From NCBI GenBank assembly GCA_021234155.1, contig JAJEKV010000098.1, forward strand, positions 797,084 to 861,083: DNA of 64,000 bases. The letters run 5' to 3'. The DNA comes from Isoetes taiwanensis. Lineage: Eukaryota > Streptophyta > Lycopodiopsida > Isoetales > Isoetaceae. The translations under genes were made by a program, and so were the position numbers. The notes under the pieces were generated by a model. The model searched no databases. It saw only the letters and a program-made list of their open reading frames with translations, and was not told where the DNA came from. Shown here in pieces: positions 36,754 to 47,674 of this stretch (position 1 is its first letter; every line of letters starts with the position of its first letter).

Positions 36754-36830
36754 TGCATTGCTGTTATCTATGGTCTATTTTGACATAACTAGCAATTGCC
36801 CCCCCGAGCAAAGGTCGGAGGTAGGTTTTT

Positions 36831-38735
36831 TTATTATATGACATGTTCTGTAGAATGTTGTGAACTTTGTGAGGCTAAGGCATTATTACCATGGGCTCAT
36901 ATTTTGAAACTTATTGTTGGTTGTTGACATATGAGTTAAACATTGCAACATTGCAATATTTGAAAAAATACAAGTATTGTGGTTAGGAACAGCAGTTTTA
37001 GGGTTACTGTGATATACAAATGGCGCAGCCGTGTGATGGGTGTCGTTGGAGATGGCTGTACCTCAATCCGTCACTGGCGTTAGCTGGAAATTTGGAAGTT
37101 ATTTCTTTATCTTGAAATTTACAGGTACATGATGTATGATGGCTTAAGGACACGGCTGAGCAGCACGAACCTTGCTAAGGACTAAGCCAAGGTTAAATAG
37201 AAGTGGGCAGATTCACAATGCATGTGTCTGTGCCGGAATTATGCTGCCTGGGGGCTATCTTATCTTCCAGCATGGGTAGGAAGAAAGGTGATTTGAATAT
37301 GGCCACCAGGAGGAAATTAGATCTGGAGGCAAGTCTGGCCCCCAAAAGAAAGAAGGTATGGGAATTTCGGAAAGCTGCCAAAAGCGCTCTACCAGTTAAG
37401 ATCAGTGATGTGCCTAAGGTAGTTGTGGATAAGACTGCCAAAGGTAAAGATAGTAGCAATGTAGCTGCAGAAAAGCTGGCACAGGATGGGAAGATTTGTG
37501 GAAACGATAGCAATAAGGGATGTGAGCCCATTCATGAAGCCGATCTCGATGCATTTGCCCCACAACACATAGGAGTTTCCTCTGGAGCGTCAAATATTCA
37601 GGTTATTTGGATTGCTTGTATGCATTTGCTTACCAATTTGGTGTACTTCGTAAGAAATTGTAGACAGCAGTTTGAGGTATTAAGCGCTTTTAAGTTGATC
37701 TGAACAGGCCTGTATATGAATTAATACCTATGACTATATGGCCCAGAATGTATTTACATTATTCGATTATGCTGTTCCTAGTAGTTTAGATATTTCATCC
37801 GCTACTATGCTAAAGTAGTAAATGTAGTTCGTGGTATCTACTTTCGTACTTTGGGTCAGTATTGCTGATTTGGTTATTAAACCAGACCTAGTATGGTTAT
37901 GAACACCTCCCTTAGGAGTGCAGATCTTGTTCTTGTTTTGTTCTAGTTGGTATAAGGGTACATTTCGGTTGTATTCTGGGATATGTAGGGATACAATAGT
38001 AGATCGGATGTTACATCTGCCACAATAACTGATTATTGGATTCTTCTATATTTGGATTTGCTCTTGTGGTTAAAAAAATACAAAACATATCGGGACATGA
38101 GGTTATCTTATTAAGTTACATATATATATCAGGAGTAAGACTTATGGGAAATCTGAATCAATTGTTGTTTGATCTCTAGGGAATGTATACTAACTATTGT
38201 GTGATCCTTAATATCTTGTTGTAGTTATATGGGAAATATTAAGGACTAATATCATGCATAATAATCTTTGGTGTCTAAATGTTATGGTCTGGTTGACAAA
38301 TAGGAGTATAGGAATCTGATTACTCCGCCTTTTAAAAGGGGATATGAACTACTCCGCCATTATAAGTTGCTTTATTCTTACCTCTATTTTGCTAGGACAT
38401 GCTTTTTGCTATGGTACATCCGGTATAAACATGGTGAAGGGGATAACCCAAGAAACCTAATGCTTAATTGAGTCTTTGTCATTATTACCCTTCTTAGGCT
38501 AATTTTTGGCCGGTTTTACTGAAGTAACAAGGTTTCTTGCTCCATGCTTTGATGTATCTATTTGTCTAAAGCTGATGGTTCAAGCAATACGAGTTTTCAA
38601 GTAAGATTATTCCTATGGGATAACAAGTGTTGTATCTCGAACTCATATATTTGTTTTATAAACTGTCCTATGATGTTCTTATGTATATTTATTTCGTAAA
38701 ACAGCTTTGACTACCGACTTCTCACGATGTAAATA
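36831..38735 (+). repeat. Direct partial copy (C) of the element's 5' part
   Basis: Matches 29,547-31,448 closely. After 127 bp of other sequence, a further 70 bp (38,863-38,930) matches 32,725-32,795, so about 1.28 kb of intron including the minisatellite is missing. It follows the RT gene in the same orientation, giving a repeat-ORF-repeat layout as in Penelope-like pseudo-LTRs. From 37,800 onwards several CTG sites appear as CG or CCG. Confidence 0.85.
37218..37601 (+). CDS. Exon 1 of RT-element gene, intact copy C
   Basis: The only copy of this exon with an unbroken frame, about 128 codons from the ATG at 37,218, or 110 from the ATG at 37,272 (GRKKGDLNM). It holds basic clusters GRKK and PKRKK (nuclear-localisation-like), a Lys/Asp-rich middle, and ends SSGASNIQ at a CAG|GTTATT donor. 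No downstream exons follow in this copy. It shows what exons A and B should encode. Confidence 0.6.
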
Positions 38736-38939
38736 TATGAATCTTTAATATGATTGAATGGAAGTTGTGTCATTATTATGTGTATAACCATTAAAATTAT
38801 TTAATGTCCTTTTCTTGGCCTAGTTAAATGTTCCTGTCATTTTTCTAGGATTTGCTAAAAAGCGATTTAATATTTTCAAAGGAAATATTAAGTTTGGAAG
38901 TCCAGTTTCGTGATTTTGGGTTTTTTTTTTTTTTGGCTC

Positions 38940-39245
38940 GTTTTGCCTTCTGTGCTTTTTGTTAGCGCGAAGTTTAAGGTTGTTTTTTTTTTTTGGCGTT
39001 TTCGCTGCTGAAGGTTTCGGCTTCGCAGCGAATTTTTTTAAAAAAAAAATTATTCGCGATAAAGTTTAAACTAAGGTTTTAAATGACTTTTAAAAAGCCA
39101 CGTAAGTTTTAAACGGGAAGGTTCCTTCTGTGAAATTTTTCCGGCGGCTGGTATTAAATTTAAAATATCGTATTTTTCCCAAAAAACGTATTTTTGTACT
39201 TTATATGCGAAAAAATAATTTCATACGCATTTAACCTATCCTATT
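38940..39245. repeat. Right inverted terminal region
   Basis: Inverted partner of 29,212-29,510: AACCTATCC at the tip and GGAAGGTTCC plus AAATTTTTCCGGC further in. Contains the TTCGC and GCGAA motifs seen in the left end. Identity is partial, with many indels. Confidence 0.6.
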
Positions 39246-39252
39246 TGAGCAC
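39246..39252. repeat. Target-site duplication, right (TGAGCAC)
   Basis: Partner of 29,205-29,211. Outside it the minus-strand gypsy gag resumes. Confidence 0.75.
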
Positions 39253-39938
39253 TTTGGTCTAAGGGTTTGCCTTTTCGTGTTGCCAAAGGTGGGATAAGTC
39301 GGTTCCAGTCGAAGGTAGATGTGAAAGTAGCCACCGGACAGAACAAGATAGTGAGGATATTGAGGTTGAGTTGATGTGGCATGGTGCCCGAATGACCCCG
39401 GATGAAGGGGTGACTCGCGGTTGAGGAACCGGGTTGCTTGAGCATTGGTTTTGAGATCCGTAAGGTTGTAAACGAAGGCAAAGGGGAAATGTAGGGAAAG
39501 GATATTCCCCGGTAGGCCTAAAAGAGACTTGTGGATATCCTTGCCCACCCCGGGAGATGATGGTTGTGAAGGAAGAGGCGATGGCCTGAAGAATGATGGA
39601 TGTAGGCATGTTCGTGTATGAAAGTACGGTTGAGAAGGTTGAGCCCGATAGGGCTCCCCCGATAGTGATGAGGTGACCGAGGTTGTGAGCAATGTTTGCA
39701 CGCTTGGGGGCGGGAACCGACGCAGACAGACACGAGGGGTTGGTGGCGCCGACCGAGCCCTAGACCGAAGATGGCCTCCCTCTATGTCATAAGCAGATCC
39801 ATACATGTCGCGAACAGCGGTCGACGCCGATGGCGCCCAAGCGAGAGGCCGTTCGAGAAAGGAGTTCTTCCGGGCGTGAAATTTCTGACGCATTACGGCG
39901 CAAGAAAGTAGGATGGAATCGCAATCCGCGCAGCGCAT
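39253..39938 (-). pseudogene. Gypsy gag, N-terminal part
   Basis: A long minus-strand frame of about 230 codons, rich in Pro and Ser (for example SFFRPSPLPSQPSSPG), as in N-terminal gag regions. It ends next to the insertion at a block (GNTKRQTLRPKCSN, or LDQSAQ in the neighbouring frame). That block aligns with the sequence just before AHMEEFEAL in the plus-strand relative at 53.43 kb. The gag is therefore split by the 10-kb element, with its remainder at 28.6-29.2 kb. Confidence 0.65.
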
Positions 39939-40440
39939 GTTGTTTGGGGTCCGGGTTCGGGAACTCGGAAGACACTCCCTCTGTGAGGACCCGTGGATCT
40001 ACTGTGAGAGTCCGGGGACTATGTCACGGACGGATTTGCAAGAAGAGAAGAAGAAGAAGAAAACAGAACAAAAGAGAGGAAAATGATAAGCTTCCTTTGA
40101 TATCAATGATGAACATACATGAGCTCTCGCAATAGAGAGAAGAACCGAAAGGAGACAAGACTCAAAAACTCATCTAGAGCTCGTAATGCGAAGCTCTAGT
40201 CATATATATAGTACAATGGCCTTGGGCCCAATATAGACACTCGACCGATCTCGGTGCCGACTCGAAGGAGGCCCGATTTGAGGAATGTGGGCGGTGCCTC
40301 TTGAAGTGCCTAGAATCATGCCGACGCCGACGAAGCGGGACGGCCGCCACTTGTCCGAGCGGCGCCTCTTGATAGGCTTTGATCATGGTCTCGGCCGCTT
40401 GGTCTTCACGAGCCTTTGATGGTCTGGGACCGCGTGGTCA
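39939..40440 (-). mobile_element. Probable 5' LTR and leader of the split gypsy element
   Basis: The minus strand has a TATA-like run (TACTATATATATGAC at about 40,212), then a CT-rich transcribed leader with TTCTTCTTCTTC. A possible LTR 3' end (..GTCCGTGACA) is at about 40,022. Exact borders, PBS and the partner 3' LTR were not found. Confidence 0.45.
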
Positions 40441-40637
40441 ATCGAGGATCCTTGAGTTTGACCTTGGTCTGTCAGATGAGCGAATAGTCCCTGTACCAGG
40501 AGGCCTGGGACTAACAAGGACAGTCCCTATAAGGAGGAATGGAACCAACCTTTCGGTCGGTTCACTAAATCGCATAAGGAACAAAATAAAGATTAGCAAA
40601 AGAATATATCTATTGTAATCAATTGTATATTACTCAC

Positions 40638-43290
40638 CTTTGTAAATTCATCACCGCTTCAAAGATCTTCGTGGACTGCTGCACCTTATTTGTTATCACA
40701 TCAATATTTGCTTGTAGATCCTCATCCTCTTCCTCTTAGGTTCCACTCGTAAGGATCGGGATCAGCTTCCTTCACGGCCCGCGGATCGCGGTCCTATGTA
40801 CAAAAAAATGTGGTTAATTATCATAAATGCGAGATGTTTAACAAAATTAGTTCATCTTGGACATACCTCTTTCTAGGTGGTGGTGGCACTTTTTTGCCGG
40901 AGATTTTCTTTTCGAGATTTTTTTTTTTTCTTTGTTGGAGATTTTGCCCTGCTTTTTTTTTCCTCTTGGAGTGCCATCACCGGCATTCTTTTGCCTCCTC
41001 TTTGGAGTGGACTCAACTACCAACTCGGCTTCCTCTTCCACGGTATCTCCTGGGATAAAATCTGGATCTGATTCCTTTGTAGCTTCTTACGTAGCAGGTC
41101 AGGCCCGGGACCTGCAGATGATCTTTGAGAGGTAAGTTGAATCTTTCTTAGCTTCTACAATTACTAATTTAGCACTTGGTGATGAAGGAGTTTACATTGC
41201 GGCCGAGTCATTGAAAGTGCACACCTGCAACTGCTTTAGCTTTCTCAAGTGCCATCCTCTCAATTTCCTCAACTTCACTTTGCCATGTTCGAGGAGGCAC
41301 TGTTGCAGATTGTTCTATTACTGGCACTGTAAATGTCATTGGTGATCTGGAGCTGGAAGGTAGAGGGTCTCTGATTCGGCCCCGCTTATTATGCTCGATC
41401 AAATCAGTAAAGAGAGTCGATGCAGATGGCTCAAGAGCATCAACCATTAAAAGCATGCAGGATAGGAACAGCCTCATCTGCAAACAAACAAATGATCTAA
41501 ATTTCAATAGACATAAAAGAACATGAAAACAGAACTAATGAGAAATATCTGGTACATTCTGCCAAGCATGTACATTTCATGTACATAAAATGTACCAAAT
41601 GTAAGTAACTACATTTAACCATAGCCAAATGTACATGTACATGTTCCTCAATGTACATAAAGGTACATCAGTGTACCCAGATGTACACTGATGTACCCAG
41701 ATGTACCCAGGTATCCAATTAGGGAATGTAGATCTATGCCAAAAAAAAAGCACATATATGTAAAAATGCACATACTTATGAATCCATCTAGGATGCACTC
41801 TAAAAATAAATGCATGTACATCTATTTGCGGATGTAGACTCCATTAGAGACATGTACAAGCGATACAAGCTGCAGTCAAGCTCAAAAATAAAAGCATCAA
41901 TAAACAAGCAAATATATGCCTATGTACCTCTGCTTACAGATGTACACTAAAAGTTATACATGTACAAGGAATAGCAATGCACTGAAAGCCATACATGTAG
42001 AACTATGCAGATTACAATAACAAATATGAATTAAGTGAAATATAAGTTTAAATTAGTTGAGAGCAATGCATACCTTTCACAAGAGGAAACCAAGCTGAAT
42101 CGAATGCCCTCATCCCGGATGCAACCTTTTATGCAATTCTGTCTTTCATGGACCCGGATAACACAAGCGAGAAGAGGCAATAAGCATCTCTGCATGGAGC
42201 TAGCAACAACAAAACCGGTTTTGCCAAAGCCTTGGCCACAACAGTACATGAACCGAATGTGATGAAGCTGCTCTATAGAAGTAGCTCCTATAGGGTAGGG
42301 GGCCTCGCGGTGCAGAACAATAGGTCCTGCTCTCCCCATGAAATCCAAAATATGTGAATGCCTTTGCTGAACCAATTCAATGCAATTAAGTTTTCCTTTG
42401 CTTGTTCAATTGAGATTTCATGCCTTTCAATTTCTTTAGTTGCTTCGCAAACAAATGTCTAGCTTAGAAGAGTCTTTGCTCTTTATCATGTCTACTCATA
42501 ACCAAGTCTTCCAACTTGTACTTCAACACTCAGAACATAACTTGATTTCAGCGGGATCACGGGACAATTTGTCAAATTCTGTTTTGTCTCATCTATTTTT
42601 AAGCGGTCTGCTGGCAGGATCTTGGGATAGCATATCCTTTCTACCCTCAATCCCATTTGATGACCTTCAATGCATCCCTCCTTCTTTCTTCCAATGCTTC
42701 TACTTCATTCAATAGGTTAGTTTTCTCCTCCAACCCATGCTTAAGTAAGCTGCTTTATTGTGTCAACATCGATCTAGAATAACCCGGGGCTCTAATATTC
42801 TGGCCGCAATCTACGATGTCTGTTTGATAGTTGAGGATTTACCTGTTGTAGGGTCCTCTGTAACGTCTGAAATGAGGGTTTTGGCAAGATCTTTGGCGGT
42901 CCTAGCCACGTCCACCCAATCAACAAAGCCGTCCCTTCAAGTGAAGAGCAAATGCTCGGCAAAATAGGTAGAAATATAATGGTTTGTAACTTTGTTTCTT
43001 GCCATAAACCAATTCATAATATTTAAAAAATCATCTTTCCATGCGTTACGGATTCTCCTTCCTTGAATCCTCGTCTACATTTTTGGAGCTTCACCCCATA
43101 CCTCGTTCATAACCATCTCTAGGTTGGGTATGTGGGCCTCTGCATGTTTATCACGGAGGTCTTTGGCTTGGATCACCTCGGAACCCAAAGCGTAAACTCC
43201 TTGGAGGTAAAATCCACGCCCGAGGAATCGGCTTCTTGCTTGGGCTGTGGTGATGAGCAAGCACTCATCACGGGGGCATTTTGGGGCCAT
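40638..43290 (-). CDS. Transposon accessory gene, copy 2 (multi-exon)
   Basis: Read on the minus strand from MAPKCPRDECLL at 43,290. Exon 1 runs to about 42,846 and ends at CAACAG|GTAAAT. It includes NLEMVMNEVWGEAP and, after a frame break, DFLNIMNWFMARNKV. Middle exons end at 42,074 (GAAAG|GTATGC). The next begins at 41,477 after TTTGCAG and has a Glu/Lys-rich, coiled-coil-like end (EVEEIERMALEKAKAVA). A very lysine-rich exon ends at 40,867 (KKKISKRKSPAKK) before GTATGT. The last recognised exon, 40,793-40,638, reads EEDEDLQANIDVITNKVQQS and ends before GTGAGT. The splice sites are good. The acidic, basic and coiled-coil make-up suggests a DNA- or chromatin-binding protein. The family is unknown. 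A sister copy lies at 13.3-16.1 kb beside a transposase-like gene. Confidence 0.55.
41540..41960. repeat. TGTACAT repeat cluster 4, inside a defined intron
   Basis: Fills most of the 596-bp intron 41,478-42,073. The densest run, at 41,640-41,715, alternates GTACAT, GTGTACCCAGATGTAC and similar units. The palindromic core TGTACA recurs. Confidence 0.85.
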
Positions 43291-43671
43291 AGCTAGATGA
43301 AGAATTCATTGATCGAATTCAAGCGAGAAGGCGGGGCGGGATAGTGAGCGAGAGGCAAACCAAGAAAGAATTTGGGAAAAGAATTTCAAAATCCAGATAA
43401 TTGCGGGTTCGAGTAGTGGATAGCCATTAATCATGGCGAGTTACTAGCGGATCATGATGGTGATTATTCCAAAAATGTGCATTTTGTACATATGTATATG
43501 TACAAAAAGGGCTACATTTATAGACACCCTTTCATGCTTTTACCCACGCACCACCTCCCATTAAGGCATGTCTTTGAATATGGCGAGTTCATCTTGAATT
43601 ATGCCCTTTTTGTTCACGAACACATATTCATATGTTAGTCGTATGTTGAGTGTAGTAACAAGAAGGTGCAG

Positions 43672-44658
43672 CGCCCACGACCTTTGCGGATGGCGACAAT
43701 TTTTGGAGGATGGCTAATAGTGTCACAAATGGCGTTTGCCATAACGTCCACAAGGGTGAATGGAACTTCGGGGAGCCTATGATGAGGAAAAAAGAGAGGA
43801 TCAAGGAGCTTTTAGAAGCGGAGAATATCCGAGCTCAAGTGGGGAGAGATCTCATGGAGGGAGGTTTGTTCAAAGCGGGGTAAACATGTTAAAGCCACGG
43901 TATTAGGCTCTTTTCGTTCTTCATTATAACCTCATTGTACTCATATTTTATTTATATTTTGCAGAGGTAATCGAGGAAGAAGCAGCTGAAAGCTCTTGCC
44001 AAAGCTACTGAGTCTCGATAGAGGAAGTGGCCTGACCTATCAGTTGACTAATGAGGCATTTCAAGTACATCATCTCTCTCATGAGTCGTATAATTAGATG
44101 GCGCCATGTGGACTAAGTCCTTGTATTGCATTATAGTGGGGAGAGTCGAGTATAATTAGATGCGCCATGTGGACTAAGTCCTTGTATTGCATTGTAGTGT
44201 TTGAAGGCCAACATATTATCAAAGAAAGGGGAAGCTAGAACAAAGGCGCTGGACCGGCCAGGCACGACGAAGCAAGTGGCGACCATAGTGCCAATAAAAT
44301 TTAGGTGCGGCGGTTATGGCTTTACGGATAAGCTATTTGTAAGTATAAATTTGGTTTATAATGTAGGTTCTCGAGTTGAACACTAACATTAGTTTTGGTG
44401 CTCATTCTCAATAGAAGTCATTTGCTGGTCGCCCATTTTGCTAAAGATGAGCCTTGAAAGGGCCTTCAAAAAAGCGATCATCGCGCCATCAAATGCGCCG
44501 CTTGCAGCGTGAAGCGAGAGGGGACGTGTGTATCATTCATTAGATAATTGTTTGTGACTACAATGAACTAATTGTTGCGATACAATATAATGCAGGTAAA
44601 TGAAGACGAACCCGCCAATGAAGAAGAAGAAGAAGAAGAAGAAGAGAGCAACAACTAA
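43672..44658 (+). CDS. Unknown plus-strand multi-exon gene (3' exons)
   Basis: Exon 43,672-43,879 is open for 69 codons after GGTGCAG (segments NFWRMANSVTNG and RKKERIKELLEAENI) and ends at GCGG|GTAAAC. A short stretch after TTTTGCAG at 43,965 reads SRKKQLKALAKATES. A further exon (about 44,200-44,340) reads KALDRPGTTKQVATIVPIKF and ends TTT|GTAAGT, a consensus donor. The last exon, 44,596-44,658, starts after ATGCAG, runs through a nine-Glu tract and stops at TAA. The function is unknown. It diverges from the accessory gene at 43,290 (about 380 bp apart), so the two could form a two-gene transposon. Confidence 0.5.
44083..44203. repeat. 60-bp tandem duplication
   Basis: Two units, starting at 44,083 and 44,143, share TATAATTAGATG, GCGCCATGTGGACTAAGTCC and TTGTATTGCATT. 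They lie in an intron of the plus-strand gene. Confidence 0.85.
44619..44646 (+). repeat. GAA microsatellite coding a poly-Glu tail
   Basis: About eight GAA units plus GAG within the apparent last exon. Confidence 0.85.
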
Positions 44659-44811
44659 AGACTCAATATATTTTGTAATGTGCAAATTACATTGTGAAAT
44701 ATATTAAATTTTTTATGCTTTGTTCTTATTATTTGTGATTTTTTTCATATGTTAATTTTATGCTCGATTCTATTTTTTTATTCTTAGATTTATTAAACAT
44801 TTAATTACATA

Positions 44812-44856
44812 TCTTATATTATAATGTTATTGTGTAAGTGTTGGACCCAGCCCTAA
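44812..44856. repeat. Shared short block, second copy
   Basis: ATCTTATATTATAATGTTAT followed by GTGTTGGACCCA, as at 17,463-17,512. It lies just beyond the TAA at 44,658, consistent with a transposon border. Confidence 0.5.
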
Positions 44857-46880
44857 TTTGGACGGCTGAGATCCATCGACATTGCACGGCCAAGATTTCT
44901 TCTCTTCTCATCCCTTTGTTTTTTTTAGGTTTCAACGGTGTAGAGCTTTGGACGGTGCAGAGCTCGGGACGTTTTGCCCCTCACAGGCGTCTTGCCACGG
45001 CTGAAGCTCTCAAAGCTGAGAAGAGGCTGCCTTGGGAACTTGAAACAAATTTTGATGCAAAAGACTTGAAACAAATTTTGATGCAAAGGGAAAACAATGG
45101 CTGAAGCTTTAGCTTTGGCAATGGGGGCATAAGACCGAGGGATTGGTATTGTTTTGTCGGGTTTAATAAAACGGCTCGCGCTCACGGCATCTTGAGGTTC
45201 TTGAGGTTACGGACTTCGCGCTTTCCTGTAGAATCCGTATCTCGGCTATGGCGATGGGTTCGAATATTGATGGACTATGGCGATGGCCTTGCACAGGATG
45301 TCTCTTCTTCTTCCGGACGATCTCGGTAAGATTTGCCTTTAGTTGTTGCTTTTACGTTTTGCATTGTTTCTACAAGGAGCGGGCACCAAGAAGCTGAAGA
45401 AGCGAGCTGAAGGCGCGGGTCATGGGTTTTCCCTATTCTCGCACTGCTACGTTCTTCTATCTTCTCGGCATGCTTCTACAAATAAGGTAGGGTATTCTTG
45501 CATCAAACGGCTGAGTAAGCAGGTCTTAGAGGTAATATGATCTGAGGGAAGTAGTTGGAAAACCAAATGGGATCCAAATCTTTGAGCTTTTAGAAGCTTG
45601 GGTTTTTCTAGCAAGCAAGAAGGCCGGGTCTTACATCTTGGGCTGAGTAGTATTACGAAAACACTGCAGCTATGGCTTTTGCGGCGAGTTTTTGTCGCCT
45701 CTGCAGAGATCCATCGAACGTGCATTTGCAATAGGGTTCCTTCGGCATCAGCTATCCGTTGTTGTTTTTCACAAAGGGCCCGAACTGGAGTGATTCGGAG
45801 AGGATGTTTGAATAAAACAATGTCTCGGCCAAAACCTTAGCCAAGTCCGGCTATGGCTATGGCTTTTGCAGGCGAGTTTTTGTGCAATGAGTTTTGTCGC
45901 CTCACCGATGCGTGTGTCTTGCCTAACGTCCAAGATAAATGCATAATCCATATCAGACTTGGAGATCCTATCTCGCATATAACTCAAAGTCCTCTTTCGC
46001 AAACAACGGACCACATTTGCAAGACCAATGATGGATTTATCCTTTTGAGCTGTCCTTCCTTTACATGGATGTTAGTGTTTGGTCCATCTTACATATCAAC
46101 CAATAAGTTTCATTCTGCATTTCAAAATTCCTTTTTGTCTTTTCTAACGAGGGCATTGTTGATTGAGGTTTGCCATGCAGATTCTAAAGGTTTACAAGTC
46201 ACTACAAAAATTTTCTTTGGTAAACATTCACAAGGTGTGTTACCTTCTTTGGAACTTATTATAGGTACATCTTATATCCTATACCAAATTTTTAGAGGTG
46301 TTGCCAATCTCTAGATTGTTAAATTTGTTCAAATAGCTAGCCCCTTCATAATGCTTTGCAATGTTTTCTGAGAATGCAAGGTTTGAGATAAGGTGTTATC
46401 GGCCTAGCTAGGGCAAAAAAAAGGCATATTGTTTATTGTCTTGAAGGCATGAGCTACAATGGGAGGTATTGTAGCCATTGTTCATGCTAAGCAAAGTCAG
46501 ATTTATTGCTCTCAAGATATTCCTTGGTTTCCATAACATAGAACATTGCAATGCATTTTGCAACAATGCATTTCGAATGGCTGGGAATCAGGGCGGTTTT
46601 AGAGTAGGTTACGTGTTTAGCTTCCTTCATGAGATGGTGAAAGTACCTTCATAAGATGTCAAAGAATCTTGGTTCATGACTATGGCACACAACTAATCTC
46701 GTAGGACTTTGCACCTTGACTATAGCCTTGATCGGTTTCGACCAAATAGTACCTAGCATTTGAATTGGTATCATTCTTTTGATTTGGAAAAATTATCTGC
46801 GATATATTTAGTGATATTAAGTCCGGGACAAATCTGAAGATCTCGAATGTTAAGCTTCCCGGGCTATCATAATTTCTTTA
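44857..46880. other. No recognisable gene; small tandem at 45,045-45,085
   Basis: AACAAATTTTGATGCAAA occurs twice, 24 bp apart. The words GCTATGG.TTTTGC..GCGAGTTTTTG occur near 45,670 and 45,855. The longest plus frame, 45,853-46,314, has no motif I recognise and I do not call it a gene. Confidence 0.4.
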
Positions 46881-46984
46881 GAACTAATCCCTAGCTTTGC
46901 AATAAAAGCATAAAAGCTCTATTATATCATTCAAGAATTGTCGGTTCTTTATCTGATATATTGTATGGAAGTCTTTGTATTGTT

Positions 46985-47255
46985 GAGATGGTTCAATCTG
47001 GATATATTGTAAAAGGAAGTGTTGTGTTATGATGAGATGGACCTCTTTAATCTGAGATATATTGCAATGGAAGTTTGTGTTGTTGAGATGGTTCAATACG
47101 GATATATTGTAAAAAGGAAGTGTTGTGTTATGATGAGATGGACACGAGAACACGATTTAATGTTGAAATTCCACTAACGTTCTTCTATGCCATGTCTCAT
47201 AAGAACATAAGTTAATGTTGAAATTCCACTAACATTCTTCTATGCCGACCTTAAA
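46985..47255. repeat. 100-bp direct repeat and a 30-bp repeat
   Basis: GAGATGGTTCAAT and the following GGATATATTGTAAAA..GGAAGTGTTGTG start at 46,985 and 47,085. TGTTGAAATTCCACTAAC occurs at about 47,161 and 47,215. Confidence 0.8.
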
Positions 47256-47674
47256 AAAGAACTTAGTTTTTCATAAATTTAACACTAGCACACATGAAAT
47301 ACATATATGAAGAAAATCCATTAAGCCCATCTTTCATATTTGATTTTCAAAAGACGAACACATGTTTCATTATTTATTTGCAAACACAATTAAAATGTCA
47401 AGTATTTTTAAAGGTATCTCTAATCAAAGGAGCAAAGTACTTCTAGAGGTAGCTATAGATAAAGGTGTAGCGCATAATGAACAAAATGTCTAAGGTTACA
47501 CATAATCATGCAATGCCTTCAAAAGGTTACGTGCAACGCATCCATAGCCACAACACACATTGACATTCATATACAAGCAGCAATACACCATAGCCACCAC
47601 ACATCCACATTCATATGCAACAAGAGAGAGCGACTTAATGAGATTTAGAACACAACATCAACAACTCATAGACA

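Larger units (their letters stand above)
29212..39245 (+). mobile_element. 10-kb TIR-bounded element carrying a Penelope-like RT gene
   Basis: Bounded by a 7-bp target duplication and long degenerate inverted ends (29,212-29,510 and about 38,940-39,245). Inside, in order: exon 1 of an intron-containing gene, a 2.57-kb intron with a minisatellite, a 516-codon exon, an RT region split into two frames, a 3' segment with two alternative hairpins, and a partial direct repeat of the gene's own 5' part. Direct repeats around a polymerase recall the pseudo-LTRs of Penelope-like elements. The long inverted ends with a 7-9 bp duplication recall a Mutator- or hAT-type DNA transposon. It is either a Penelope-like element with unusual ends or a retroelement gene carried by a DNA transposon. 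No transposase or GIY-YIG endonuclease was seen. Confidence 0.6.

Noticed and set aside
36668-36830. Hammerhead ribozyme in the RT element 3' region
   Set aside because: CTGAT words occur, but not the CTGATGA..GAAA core with the three stems.
29212-39245. Polinton or DIRS-type element
   Set aside because: No protein-primed polymerase, integrase or tyrosine recombinase is visible, and the RT motifs fit the Penelope branch better.
45235-45260. tRNA-like GGGTTCGAATA box
   Set aside because: There is no matching A box or cloverleaf around it.
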